Positions 42,226-51,256 of a stretch of 64,000 nucleotides of DNA are shown here, piece by piece (positions within the stretch are counted from its first letter, which is position 1; each line of letters opens with the position of its first letter). Made by a program: the position numbers and the translations under genes. Below the pieces are notes generated by a model. That model did no database searches. It was not told the DNA's origin and saw only the letters and a program-made list of their open reading frames with translations. Origin of the DNA: CALDSL01 sp039810245. Its GTDB lineage: Bacteria > Chloroflexota > Anaerolineae > Anaerolineales > Anaerolineaceae. The stretch spans positions 1-64,000 of the forward strand of contig JBDHWQ010000021.1 in assembly GCA_039810245.1 (NCBI GenBank), written 5' to 3'.

Positions 42226-43278
42226 ATGAAACCCCTGCTTTACCTCAACCTGCTGCTTGCCAGCTTTCTGATCCTGCTGGCAGGCTGCATGCCACAACCG
42301 GCGCAAACGCCCGCTCCATCCGCCATCGCTTCGCCTTTCGCGCCCGCTGCAAAGCTCCCGGTGATCTTCAACGATGATGGCAGCCCGGATGGCACCACCG
42401 CCCTGATGTACCTTCTCAGTGACCCGGCCGCCAGCGTGCAGGCTGTCACGATTTCACATGGCGAGGCGCATCCGCAGGTGTATATCCAGCATATGGGCCG
42501 CGTGCTGGACGATTTTGGCCTGGCCGGCATACCCCTGGGCGCGGGCGCAGACACGGCTTTGCAGCCGGGGGAAGATTTTCCGGAGTGGCTGCGCCAGTCT
42601 TCCGATAATTTCTGGGGCTTGCCGGTACCCAATGCAACATCCACCTACGAAACACAGGATGCTGCGGCGTTAATCGTTTCGCTGCTCAACCAGTCGTCGG
42701 AACCCATGGCGATCTTCGTCAGCGGCCCATGCACCGACCTGGCCCGCGCCCTGCGCATGGACCCCGGTATCCGCGAGCATATCTCCCTGGTTGCGATTAT
42801 GGGTGGGGCTGTCCGCGTCCCCGGCAACCTGACCGATTTTTCCACAAATCCTGATAACACCAGCGCTGAATGGAACATCTACAGCGATCCACTGGCTGCC
42901 GCGGAAGTCTTTTCCTCTGGCCTGCGCATTGTTCTTGTGCCTCTCGACGCCACCAACCAGGTCAGCGCGACGCGTGAAGACACGCGCCAGTGGCGGTCCG
43001 GCGGTCGGGCCGCCGACCTCGCCGCTGATATGTATGACCGGCTGCTCAGGTCGGACACAGCGATCATGCCCCTGTGGGATGTGATGACCGCGGCGATCAT
43101 GCTGCACCCCGAGCTTTGCGACCTGACGCCATTGAGCCTGAAGGTTGTCACCGAACAGGGGAATACATACGGCCAGACCCTTGAGACGCAGGGCGATCCC
43201 AACGTCCAGGTTTGCCTGGACCCGGACGTCCCTGCGCTGAAACAAAACCTGATCCAGGTATTCGCCGCCAGCCAATAA
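42226..43278 (+). CDS. Nucleoside-hydrolase-like lipoprotein
   Basis: The 350-residue product begins 10 nt after the previous stop with GAGGAAT as ribosome site, so the two genes are probably co-transcribed. It has a lipoprotein signal (LLASFLILLAGC, Cys 21) and an inosine-uridine nucleoside hydrolase-like domain with NDDGSPDGTTAL at about 49-60, then LVAIMGGAVRVPGNLT and EWNIYSDPLAA. The usual calcium/catalytic motif DTDPGxDDxxAL is altered: the second of the paired aspartates is Gly. It may bind or hydrolyse nucleosides outside the membrane, or have lost activity. Confidence 0.82.
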   Translation: MKPLLYLNLLLASFLILLAGCMPQPAQTPAPSAIASPFAPAAKLPVIFNDDGSPDGTTALMYLLSDPAASVQAVTISHGEAHPQVYIQHMGRVLDDFGLAGIPLGAGADTALQPGEDFPEWLRQSSDNFWGLPVPNATSTYETQDAAALIVSLLNQSSEPMAIFVSGPCTDLARALRMDPGIREHISLVAIMGGAVRVPGNLTDFSTNPDNTSAEWNIYSDPLAAAEVFSSGLRIVLVPLDATNQVSATREDTRQWRSGGRAADLAADMYDRLLRSDTAIMPLWDVMTAAIMLHPELCDLTPLSLKVVTEQGNTYGQTLETQGDPNVQVCLDPDVPALKQNLIQVFAASQ

Positions 43279-43304
43279 CCCCTGCGCCTGGCTGCCTTCT
43301 CATC

Positions 43305-43310
43305 TATAAT
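43305..43310 (+). promoter_or_regulatory. TATAAT -10 box of the LysM/M23-like lipoprotein
   Basis: Exact TATAAT lies 43 nt before ATG 43354. The leader contains a small ACGCC/GGCGT hairpin next to the GAGG ribosome site. Confidence 0.6.
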
Positions 43311-43353
43311 ATCCTCATAGAAAGGCCGTGACGCCCATCGCGGCGTGAGGCTT

Positions 43354-44910
43354 ATGAAACGAACGACAAAAATTTATTGGCTGGCCCTGATCCTGTTCGT
43401 ATTACCGGTACTCGCCTGTAATCTGCCTGTTGGACCCAACGCGCGCCCGCCAGGCAGCGCGCCGGGTGGCGCGGCAGGCGGCGGGCCTGCCGCGCAGAAC
43501 ACGCAGCAGGCCCAGCTTTTCCCGCTGCCCACGCTGACGACCATCCCCGGCGAGCCCATGCCGGAAGGCCCGCTGGTTCCGCCGCTGCAGCCGGGCGAAT
43601 CGCCGTTTGGCGACCTTCCGTACACCTACTTTACCCAGCCGGGCGATACGCTGCCAGCGGTGGCCGCGCGTTTTGGCGTTACGCCCGAGCAGATCACATC
43701 CGCCGCGCCGCTTACCGCGGATGGCCTGCTGCCCACCGGTCTGGCGCTGCAGATGCCCATGCCGTTCCCGCCCTCGGCCTACCCCAACGCGCTGCTGCCG
43801 GACAGTGAGATCGTCTACGGGCCTACCACGGTGGATTTTGACCTGGCCGCCTATGTCAACACCGCGGGTGGCTACCTGGCCGGCTACACCGAAATGGTGG
43901 ATAACGAAACCCTCACCGGCGCGCAGATCATCCAGAAAGTGGCTACCGAGACTTCGACCAACCCGCGCCTGCTGCTGGCAGTGCTGGAATACCGCTCGGG
44001 TTGGGTGCACGGCCAGCCGCGCAATCCGCGCCCACAGTTCCCCATCGGCTTCGAGGTGGACGCCTACCAGGGGTTGGCGAAAGAACTGTCGCTGACGGTG
44101 CGCTTTCTCTCGCAGGGATATTACGGCTGGCGCGACGGCTCGCTGCTGGAACTGGAGTTCGTCAACGGCAGCAAAGTGCTGATCAGCCCGCAGCTCAACG
44201 CCGGCACGGTGGCCGTGCAGCACCTGTTTTCGCGCCTGCTCGACCAGCCGGCCTGGGAGCAGGCCCTGTATGGCCCGGATGGCGTGGTGCAGACCTACAC
44301 GACCATGTTTGGCGACCCCTGGCAGCGCGCGGCCGCCGCCGGCCCGCTGTTCCCGGATGGCGTGCAGCCGCCCGAATTGACCCTGCCCTTTGCCTCTGGC
44401 GAGGCGTGGAGCCTGACCGGCGGCGCGCACCTGGCGTGGGGCGTGGGCAGCCCGCGCGGCGCTATCGATCTGGCGCCGGTGACCGGCGAGAAGCCGTGCG
44501 TGGTGTCGCGCGCGTGGGCGCTGGCCGCCGCGCCGGGGGTAGTGGTGCGCTCGGCGCGCGCCGGCGTGGCCCTCGACCTGGACGGCGATGGCCTGGAGCA
44601 GACCGGGATGGTGCTGTTCTACTATCACATGGCGTCGAAAGAGCGTGTGCCGGCCGGCACGGTGCTGCCACAGGATGGGCGCATTGGCCACCCGAGCTGT
44701 GAGGGCACGCGCGCCACCGGCACCCACCTGCACCTGGCGCGCAAGTACAACGGCGAATGGCTACCGCTGGACGGCACGATCCCATTTGTGATGAGCGGCT
44801 GGACCGCCCATGCCGGCAAGCGCCCCTACGAGGGCATCCTCACCCGCGGAGATCAGGTAGTTACCGCCTACCCCGACGGCGAGCGCGGCGCGCTGATCAT
44901 CCGGGATTGA
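43354..44910 (+). CDS. LysM and M23-like domain lipoprotein
   Basis: The 518-residue product starts at ATG 43354 with GAGG 5 nt upstream (an in-frame GTG at 43345 is less well placed). After the signal peptide (LALILFVLPVLAC) it has a LysM domain (YTYFTQPGDTLPAVAARFGV, about 88-135), a helical region resembling lytic-enzyme accessory domains, and a C-terminal M23-like domain with VLFYYHMASKE and GTHLHLAR. The first zinc-ligand motif HxxxD reads PRGAID, so the histidine appears lost. It is probably an envelope protein bound to peptidoglycan by LysM; peptidase activity is doubtful. Confidence 0.83.
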   Translation: MKRTTKIYWLALILFVLPVLACNLPVGPNARPPGSAPGGAAGGGPAAQNTQQAQLFPLPTLTTIPGEPMPEGPLVPPLQPGESPFGDLPYTYFTQPGDTLPAVAARFGVTPEQITSAAPLTADGLLPTGLALQMPMPFPPSAYPNALLPDSEIVYGPTTVDFDLAAYVNTAGGYLAGYTEMVDNETLTGAQIIQKVATETSTNPRLLLAVLEYRSGWVHGQPRNPRPQFPIGFEVDAYQGLAKELSLTVRFLSQGYYGWRDGSLLELEFVNGSKVLISPQLNAGTVAVQHLFSRLLDQPAWEQALYGPDGVVQTYTTMFGDPWQRAAAAGPLFPDGVQPPELTLPFASGEAWSLTGGAHLAWGVGSPRGAIDLAPVTGEKPCVVSRAWALAAAPGVVVRSARAGVALDLDGDGLEQTGMVLFYYHMASKERVPAGTVLPQDGRIGHPSCEGTRATGTHLHLARKYNGEWLPLDGTIPFVMSGWTAHAGKRPYEGILTRGDQVVTAYPDGERGALIIRD

Positions 44911-44934
44911 GCCCTTTTCTCTCCTTGCAACTTT

Positions 44935-44975
44935 TTTAATCTCGTTCCCATGCTCTGCGTGGGAACGAGATTAAA
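44935..44975. terminator. TCGTTCCCA...TGGGAACGA palindromic repeat / terminator
   Basis: A perfect 16-bp stem TTTAATCTCGTTCCCA and complement at 44960-44975 has a 9-nt loop TGCTCTGCG. The same CTCGTTCCC/GGGAACGAG arms recur at 57655-57688. T-rich ends on both sides suit bidirectional termination. Confidence 0.75.
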
Positions 44976-45030
44976 GCTTTATTCGTGTTATCCGGCTTTT
45001 ATTCGTGAAATTCGTGATTAAGCTTTTCCT
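44976..45030. repeat. ATTCGTG iterated words
   Basis: ATTCGTG occurs three times within 44981-45019 (TATTCGTGTTATCC, TTTATTCGTGAAATTCGTGATT). Similar iterations occur at 46349-46430 and 57600-57760. They have no coding potential. Confidence 0.5.
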
Positions 45031-45078
45031 CCTCGCAACTTTTTTCTGACCGGTGCGTAGAAAAGAGAAGGAGAACCA

Positions 45079-46335
45079 ATGATTACTACCCATTCTTCGA
45101 TTGTTCAGATCGCTTCCGAGCCGATGCCTGCCGAAATCGCGCGCCGCGTGGCGCGCATGCAATCGCTGTGGTGGAGCTGCGGCACGCAGCCGCTCGATCT
45201 GGGCCGCGTCTATAACCCGGCTGAGCAGCGCGCCAACGAGCAGCGTATGGCAGGCCTGCGCGAGCGCTACACGCGCGAATGGAAGCGCCTGGCCCCCGGC
45301 TCGTCTGAGACGGCTGCCCTGCGCGAGCGCACGCTGGATGAGGCCTTTGCCTTCCTCAACCAGGTGTTTGATTTCCCCGCCCCGGCGCTGGACGTGCTGC
45401 GCGGCAGTGGGCTGATCGAGGCCAACCAGGAGTTTGCCCGCGCCGCGCGCCGCTTCGACCCGGCCATCCGTGGCGCGGACATCTTTCAGGCCGGCCGCAA
45501 TGTGATGACGATGGGCTTCCTGCAGCTTCTGTTTGGCCTCCCGGTGACTCTCACCCCATCGGTGTTTGCTTACAGCATGCTTTATCCCTACACCGATAAC
45601 TATCTGGACGACCCGTCCGTGCCGGCAGCCGAGAAAGCCGCCTTCAACCGCCGCTTCTACCGGCGGCTGGCCGGCGATCCGCTGCCGCCTGCAAATCTGT
45701 CTGAGGAGCGCATCTGGCGGTTGGTGACAATGGTGGAAGATGAATGGCCGCGCGCCGCGTGGCCGCGCCTGTACGACAGCCTGCTGGCCATCCATACCGC
45801 CCAGGCGCGCAGCCTGACGCAGTTGCGTGGCGTGAGCTCGCCATACGAGGTGGACGTACTGGGTATCAGCTTTGAGAAGGGCGGCGCCAGCGTACTGGCC
45901 GACGGCTACCTGGTGGCCGGCAGCCTGACCGAAGAGCAGTCCGCGTTCGCTTTTGCCTACGGCGCGTACACCCAGCTCATGGACGATCTGGAAGACGTCG
46001 AGTCCGACCGCCGCGCCGGCGCGCTCACCATTTTCTCGCACACCGCCGGCCGCTGGCCGTTGGACGCCATCACCAACACCGCTTTCCACCTGGGCCACGC
46101 GATTTTTCGCCAGATGGAGCACTTCCCTGCCCCTGCGGCGCGCCCGCTGCAAGACCTGGTGCTGCGCGCGCTCAATCCGCTGCTCAGCGTTTCAGCGGCC
46201 GGTGCGGCGCGCTACTATACCCGCCCGTACCTCAATACGCTGCAGGCGCACATGCCCGTGCGTTTCGACGCCCTCAGCCAGCAGCAGAAAAAGCTCCAGC
46301 AAGCCCGCCTGCCGCTGGAACTTCTCTTGGGATAA
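45079..46335 (+). CDS. Class 1 isoprenoid-synthase-fold protein of unknown product
   Basis: The 418-residue all-alpha protein has two acid-rich motifs at terpene/prenyl synthase positions: DNYLDD (D173, D177, D178) and DDLEDVESD (302-310, containing DDLED). They are about 125 residues apart, as in class I isoprenoid synthases where they bind three magnesium ions and a diphosphate. It is longer than prenyltransferases (about 300) and lacks their FARM/SARM context, and the N-terminal 110 residues are unfamiliar. GAGAAGGAGAA precedes ATG 45079. It could be a terpene synthase or a novel prenyl enzyme. No other terpene gene is adjacent. Confidence 0.72.
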   Translation: MITTHSSIVQIASEPMPAEIARRVARMQSLWWSCGTQPLDLGRVYNPAEQRANEQRMAGLRERYTREWKRLAPGSSETAALRERTLDEAFAFLNQVFDFPAPALDVLRGSGLIEANQEFARAARRFDPAIRGADIFQAGRNVMTMGFLQLLFGLPVTLTPSVFAYSMLYPYTDNYLDDPSVPAAEKAAFNRRFYRRLAGDPLPPANLSEERIWRLVTMVEDEWPRAAWPRLYDSLLAIHTAQARSLTQLRGVSSPYEVDVLGISFEKGGASVLADGYLVAGSLTEEQSAFAFAYGAYTQLMDDLEDVESDRRAGALTIFSHTAGRWPLDAITNTAFHLGHAIFRQMEHFPAPAARPLQDLVLRALNPLLSVSAAGAARYYTRPYLNTLQAHMPVRFDALSQQQKKLQQARLPLELLLG

Positions 46336-46444
46336 GCGGAAAACCAGATACATCACAAATATTACGAATGAGGCGAAGGCCACGAATTCATTCTTGAAAG
46401 AAATTTTAATTGTGCAATTCGTGATGCGTTTTGCTTTTCTTCGA

Positions 46445-46450
46445 TGTTAT
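46445..46450 (+). promoter_or_regulatory. TATACT -10 box of tyrS
   Basis: TATACT in TGTTATACTAAGC lies about 33 nt before ATG 46483, with AGGAAGG in the leader. No T-box-like leader fits in this space. Confidence 0.6.
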
Positions 46451-46482
46451 ACTAAGCACCAATCTTGTTCAGGAAGGTGCGT

Positions 46483-47754
46483 ATGGCGACAAATATCATG
46501 GATGAGCTTGGCTGGCGTGGGATGGTGTACGCCGCGATGGACGGTGTTTCGGAGCTGCTGGGCAGCCAGAAGGTCACCCTCTATAACGGCTTCGACGCCA
46601 CCGCCGACAGCCTGCACATCGGCCACATGGTTCCGCTGATCGCCCTGGCGCGCATGCAGCGCTTTGGCCACCACCCCATTGCCGTGGCTGGCGGCGGCAC
46701 CACCATGATCGGTGACCCGAGCGGTAAGACCGCCGAGCGCAGCATGATGACCCGCGATACCATCGAGTACAATGTCGAGTGCATCAAGAAGCAGCTTTCG
46801 CACTTTCTCGATTTTGACGTCAAGACCAACCCGGCCCGCCTGGTCAACAACGCCGACTGGCTGTTGCAGCTCAACCTGGTTGAATTTCTGCGCGATATCG
46901 GCAAGCACTTCACCGTCAACTACATGCTGGCCAAAGACTCGGTGCGCACGCGCCTGGAACGCGAAGAAGGGATCTCCTTTACCGAGTTCACCTACATGTT
47001 GATGCAATCGTACGATTTCCTGCACCTGTACGACACGCAGGGGTGCGTGCTGCAGACCGGCGGCAGCGACCAGTGGGGCAACATCACCGCCGGGGCCGAG
47101 CTGATCCGCCGCACGCGCGGCGGCCAGGCCTACGGCCTCGTCTACCCGCTAATCACCAAAGCCGACGGCACCAAGTTTGGCAAGACCGAAAGCGGCGCGG
47201 TGTGGCTTTCCGCCGATCGCACGTCACCCTACCGCTTCTACCAGTTCTGGATGAACACCGACGACCGCGATGTGGTCAATTATCTCAAGGTGTTCACCTT
47301 CCAGACCCGCGAGCAGGTGGAAGCCCTGGCCCAGGCGGTAGTCGAGCGCCCCGAGTCGCGCGAAGCCCAGCGCGTGCTGGCGCGTGAAATGACCGCCACT
47401 ATGCACGGCGACACCGCGCTGGCGCGCGCCGAAGCCGCCAGCCAGGCGCTGTTCGGCGGCGAGATCAGCGGGCTGAGCGCGGATGAAATCGCAGACATCT
47501 TCTCCGATGTGCCATCCACCGAGCTGCCCAAAACGCAGTTCGAAGGTGAAGGCGCGCCGCTGGCCGACCTGCTGGTGGCTGCCGGGCTGGCAAAGTCGAA
47601 GGGGGAAGCGCGGCGCTCGCTGGGAGAGGGCGGTATCTACCTCAACAACCGCCGCGTCGCGGAAGTCAGTGTCACCCTCAGCGATGTGATCGAGGGTCGT
47701 TTCGTGGTGCTGCGCAAAGGCCGCAAGAACTACGCCCTGGTGAAGGTGGTTTAA
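46483..47754 (+). CDS. tyrS: Tyrosyl-tRNA synthetase
   Basis: The 423-residue class I synthetase has the HIGH signature in DSLHIGHMVPL (about 41-51), the tyrosine-binding GGSDQWGNI, the KMSKS equivalent KFGKT and a C-terminal S4 RNA-binding domain (about 355-420, SKGEARRSLGEGGIYLNNRR). ATG 46483 is chosen over 46465 because AGGAAGG lies 7-9 nt before it and the N-terminus then matches the family. It charges tRNA-Tyr in the cytoplasm. Confidence 0.97.
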   Translation: MATNIMDELGWRGMVYAAMDGVSELLGSQKVTLYNGFDATADSLHIGHMVPLIALARMQRFGHHPIAVAGGGTTMIGDPSGKTAERSMMTRDTIEYNVECIKKQLSHFLDFDVKTNPARLVNNADWLLQLNLVEFLRDIGKHFTVNYMLAKDSVRTRLEREEGISFTEFTYMLMQSYDFLHLYDTQGCVLQTGGSDQWGNITAGAELIRRTRGGQAYGLVYPLITKADGTKFGKTESGAVWLSADRTSPYRFYQFWMNTDDRDVVNYLKVFTFQTREQVEALAQAVVERPESREAQRVLAREMTATMHGDTALARAEAASQALFGGEISGLSADEIADIFSDVPSTELPKTQFEGEGAPLADLLVAAGLAKSKGEARRSLGEGGIYLNNRRVAEVSVTLSDVIEGRFVVLRKGRKNYALVKVV

Positions 47755-47821
47755 ACCGTCCTCCCACTCGCTGGACATTCGCCCGCCTGTCGTGCTACAC
47801 TCATGGGACAGGAGTTCTATC

Positions 47822-50359
47822 ATGCCTGACCTCCCTCGCTCGCCGCGCCACACCGGCGCCATGTATCGCGTAGAAGCTGCTGCCCCCACCAACCTGCCCG
47901 CCCGCCTGACCACGTTCGTGGGCCGCGCGCGCGAGCAGGCGGAAGTGCTGCATCTGCTGCGCGCCGCGCGCCTGGTCACCATCACCGGTCCGGGCGGGAT
48001 GGGCAAAACCCGCCTGGCGTTGGAAAGCGCCGCCTCCCTGCTGCCCGAATACCGCGACGGCGTCTGGCTGGTGGAGCTTTCGCCCCTGCCTTCGCCCGGG
48101 CTGCTGCTTCAGGCCGTTTCGCAGGCGGTGGGACTTCGCGATGAGTACAATCAACCCCGCATGGAGAGCCTGCTGGAGTTCCTGGGTGGCAAGCGCCTGC
48201 TGCTGGTGCTCGATAATTGCGAGCACATGGTGGATGACGTGGCCGCGCTGGTGGAGCACATGCTCACCGCCTGCCCGCAGCTTTCGGTGCTGGCCACCAG
48301 CCGCGAGGCGCTGCGCATCCCCGGTGAGATGGTTTACAACCTGCCGCCACTCTCCGTGCCCGACCCGGCCTTCGTGGATGGTTCGCGTGGCCTGTCGCAG
48401 TACGAGTCCGTCCAGTTGTTTTGCGCCCGGGCCGGCGAAGTGCTGCCCGGCTTTACGCTGGATGAAGACGACGCTCCCGCGCTGGCGCGCATGTGCCAGC
48501 GGCTGGAAGGCCTGCCGTTGGCCATCGAGCTGGCCGCCGCGCGGCTGCGCGTGCTCAGTGTGCGCCAGATTTCCGACCGCCTGGAGCGCGATTTCAACCT
48601 GCTGACCGCCGCCAGCCGCACCGCCGTCCCGCGCCAGCAGACGCTCAAAGCCGCATTCGACTGGAGCTATAACCTGCTTTCAGCCGAAGAGCGCCTGCTC
48701 TTTCGCTGGCTGTCGCCTATGCCCGGCAGCTGGCCGCTGGAGGCGGCCGAGACCATCGCGCGCAGCGCCGGCCTGCAGCCTAACGCCGTGCTCGACCTGC
48801 TCACACAGTTGGTGGATAAGAGTCTTGTGCTGCGCCTTAATCAGCCGGGTGAAAGCGCGCGTTACCGCGTGATGTCAACCATTCGCCAGTACGGGCTGGA
48901 GAAGCTGGGCGAGACCGGTGAGCGCGAGCCGGCCGGCCGCGCCTTCCTCGAGTACAGCATCCGACTGGCGGATGAGGCTGCGCGCGGCCTGTGGAGCCGG
49001 GATGTCGTCGCCTGGCTGGACCGCCTGGACCTGGAGCTGGATAATCTGCGCTTTGCGATGGAGTGGACGATCTCGCACGGCCTGGCAGAGCCCGCGCTGC
49101 GCATTGCTGCCGGGCTGCTGGAGTTCTGGGACCTGCATACCCTGTTTGTCGAAGGCGCGGGCTGGCTGGAGCGCGCCCTGGCGCTGCCCGGCGCGCAGGA
49201 CCCTGCCCTGGCCGGTCTGCGTGCCCGCGCCCTGCTGGCGCTGGGTGTACTGGTGATGCGTCGCCACGACCTGGCCCTTGGCACGGAATGGATCAACCAG
49301 GCGCTGGCGCTTGCCGAAACGCTGGGTGATACGCACACACTCGGAATGGCGCGCATGTGGCTGGCGCGCATGCACACCACCCGCCGCGACTACCCGGCCG
49401 CCGCGCACTTCTTTCAGCTCGCACTGGCCGACCTGCGCGCCAGTGGCGACGAATGGAACGCGCTGACGATTGAGCATTACCTGGCTGCCCGCCCGCTGGT
49501 GCAGCATAATGAGCCGCGTGCGCAGCGCGAGCTGCTGGAGGCTTCGCTGGCGCGTGCTCGCCAGACCGGCCACCTGGTTGTGCTGGCCGATGCGCTCATC
49601 GGCCTGGGTGATCTGGAGCTGCACGCCGGCAACTATGACCATGCCTACGATCATATCAACGAGGCGATCACCATTTACCACCGCCTGGGCAACGACGTGT
49701 GGGTGGCCGAGTCGGTGGTGCACCTGGGCGTAGTGCAGCGCATGCGCGGCGACCTGCAGCAGGCGCTCCAGTTTCTGTTTGTGGGCTTGCATATGCTGCT
49801 CAAAGCGAACGTGCGCAAGATCAATATCTCATACGCGCTGGTTCAGGTGGCTGAAATTGCCAGCCTGTGCGGTGCGTACGAGCTGGCTGCCGAGCTGACC
49901 GGCTGCGCCGAAGACCTGGTGATCCAGGCTGGAGCCGCGCGGCTGGATCTGATCTCAGACAGCTATGAGGCGTTCATCAACGCGCTGCGCGAGCAGGTCA
50001 GCGCGCCGGAGCTGGTGGAAGCCGCCGCGCGCGGCGCTGCGTTGGGGCAGGTAAAGCTGGTAGAAATTGCCGAGCCGCTGCTGATGGCCTGCCTGGCCTC
50101 GCACGCCCAGGCCGCCGAGCCTGCGCCACAATCTCCTGCCGAGGCGTTTGGCCTGACCGCGCGAGAGCAGGAAGTGCTGGCCCTGGTGGCCACCGGCCTC
50201 ACCGACCAGCAGGTAGCCGAGCGGCTGTTCCTCAGCCCGCGCACGGTGGGCAAGCACCTGCAGTCGATCTACCGCAAGCTGGATGTCACCTCGCGTAGCG
50301 CCGCCACGCGCTTCGCGCTGGACCACGGCCTGGCCGGCGACCTACGCAGTTCTACGTAA
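47822..50359 (+). CDS. LuxR-family ATPase transcriptional regulator (NB-ARC, TPR-like, HTH)
   Basis: The 845-residue regulator starts at ATG 47822 with ACAGGAG 8 nt upstream; TACACT (-10) lies about 30 nt further. An NB-ARC/AAA-type ATPase (Walker A GPGGMGKT, LLLVLDNCEHM Walker B) is followed by a winged-helix and TPR-like repeat region (about 380-690) and a C-terminal LuxR HTH (LTAREQEVLALVATGLTDQQ, LFLSPRTVGKHLQSIYRKLD). Such large ATP-dependent LuxR regulators act as signal-integrating DNA-binding activators. The regulon is unknown; the next genes downstream are a small protein and a converging GNAT gene. Confidence 0.92.
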   Translation: MPDLPRSPRHTGAMYRVEAAAPTNLPARLTTFVGRAREQAEVLHLLRAARLVTITGPGGMGKTRLALESAASLLPEYRDGVWLVELSPLPSPGLLLQAVSQAVGLRDEYNQPRMESLLEFLGGKRLLLVLDNCEHMVDDVAALVEHMLTACPQLSVLATSREALRIPGEMVYNLPPLSVPDPAFVDGSRGLSQYESVQLFCARAGEVLPGFTLDEDDAPALARMCQRLEGLPLAIELAAARLRVLSVRQISDRLERDFNLLTAASRTAVPRQQTLKAAFDWSYNLLSAEERLLFRWLSPMPGSWPLEAAETIARSAGLQPNAVLDLLTQLVDKSLVLRLNQPGESARYRVMSTIRQYGLEKLGETGEREPAGRAFLEYSIRLADEAARGLWSRDVVAWLDRLDLELDNLRFAMEWTISHGLAEPALRIAAGLLEFWDLHTLFVEGAGWLERALALPGAQDPALAGLRARALLALGVLVMRRHDLALGTEWINQALALAETLGDTHTLGMARMWLARMHTTRRDYPAAAHFFQLALADLRASGDEWNALTIEHYLAARPLVQHNEPRAQRELLEASLARARQTGHLVVLADALIGLGDLELHAGNYDHAYDHINEAITIYHRLGNDVWVAESVVHLGVVQRMRGDLQQALQFLFVGLHMLLKANVRKINISYALVQVAEIASLCGAYELAAELTGCAEDLVIQAGAARLDLISDSYEAFINALREQVSAPELVEAAARGAALGQVKLVEIAEPLLMACLASHAQAAEPAPQSPAEAFGLTAREQEVLALVATGLTDQQVAERLFLSPRTVGKHLQSIYRKLDVTSRSAATRFALDHGLAGDLRSST

Positions 50360-50545
50360 ACGACTCCCCGCTGCCTGCGCGCCCAGAATACGCACCCGGA
50401 TACGCGGTTCTCTCGATGAAACCGCGCCGTGTCTGGCGTATGATAGGGTCGAAACAAAAAACAATTCGCGCTGCGCCTGCTCAATCATCACCGGCGCGGC
50501 AGATGGATCAACAGGCCGGCCTAATGGCCGCGGGAGAAGGGTACC

Positions 50546-50713
50546 ATGGAAGACATTTTGCTGTATGAGCTCGTGAAATATAAGCAGCACGAAATGGAAC
50601 GCGCCGCCTGCGAAGAGCGCCGCCTGAACGCGGTGCTTCCCACCGGAAAGACCGTGGAAGTCCATTTGAAAAAAGGCATCAACCTGCGTCGCATTCTGGC
50701 GTGGCGCAGCTAA
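50546..50713 (+). CDS. 55-residue protein of unknown function
   Basis: ATG 50546 follows GGGAGAAGG at 50532 and the stop at 50711-50713 leads into a bidirectional terminator. The product MEDILLYELVKYKQHEMERA continues through a helical, charged segment to a beta-like end with TVEVHLKKGINLRRILAWRS. A TATGAT box lies about 105 nt upstream. Ribosome site, terminator and composition support a real gene. No family is recognised. It is co-directional with the LuxR-type regulator but 186 bp away. Confidence 0.7.
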   Translation: MEDILLYELVKYKQHEMERAACEERRLNAVLPTGKTVEVHLKKGINLRRILAWRS

Positions 50714-50741
50714 CATTGCAGGTAGGTAGGCTTAGGGAACA

Positions 50742-50773
50742 GAAACCGGGATCAGCCTCTGGATCCCGGTTTC
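50742..50773. terminator. Bidirectional terminator
   Basis: A perfect 12-bp stem GAAACCGGGATC/GATCCCGGTTTC with an 8-nt loop lies between converging genes ending at 50713 and 50782. Confidence 0.85.
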
Positions 50774-50781
50774 GCATTGAA

Positions 50782-51216
50782 TTACTTCTTCAGATCGAAG
50801 CGATACAGGTTGCTGTGACGCAGCTCGAAGCCGATGCGCTGGTACAGGCGGTTGGCCGCCTCGCGCGAAGGGCGCGAGGTAAGGTCGACGTTTTTCGCCC
50901 CGCGCCGGCGCGCTTCGTCCAACGCAAAGCGTGTCAGCGCCTCGCCCACGCCCTGGCCGCGCGCGTTTTCATCCACCACCACGTCTTCGATCCACGCGCG
51001 CACCCCGGTGGGCACGCGGAACACGACCAGCGTCAGTGACCCACTGATCTGCCCGTCCGCACCGCGCGCCACCAGCACGATCGACGCGTCGGAATCCACC
51101 ATCGCCTGTAATTCATCGCGGGTGGGTGCAGGTGCTGTGCTGGAGAGCTGTGGCACCAGCCGCTCAAACGCCGCCAGGGTCTCGCCGGTTACTTCTGCCA
51201 GAATCGAAATGTCCAT
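50782..51216 (-). CDS. GNAT-family N-acetyltransferase
   Basis: The 144-residue acetyltransferase starts at ATG 51216 (MDISILAEVTGETLAAFERL), with AGGAAGGG upstream; a start at 51270 lies at or before the TACAAT -10 box. The acetyl-CoA-binding motif A is VVVDENARGQGVGEALTRFA, followed by NRLYQRIGFELR. GNAT enzymes transfer acetyl groups to amines; the substrate is unknown. It is monocistronic between strong terminators. Confidence 0.9.
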   Translation of the reverse strand: MDISILAEVTGETLAAFERLVPQLSSTAPAPTRDELQAMVDSDASIVLVARGADGQISGSLTLVVFRVPTGVRAWIEDVVVDENARGQGVGEALTRFALDEARRRGAKNVDLTSRPSREAANRLYQRIGFELRHSNLYRFDLKK

Positions 51217-51256
51217 ACGCCCTTCCTGGAATGGTATTGGCCTTATTGTAACAAGA

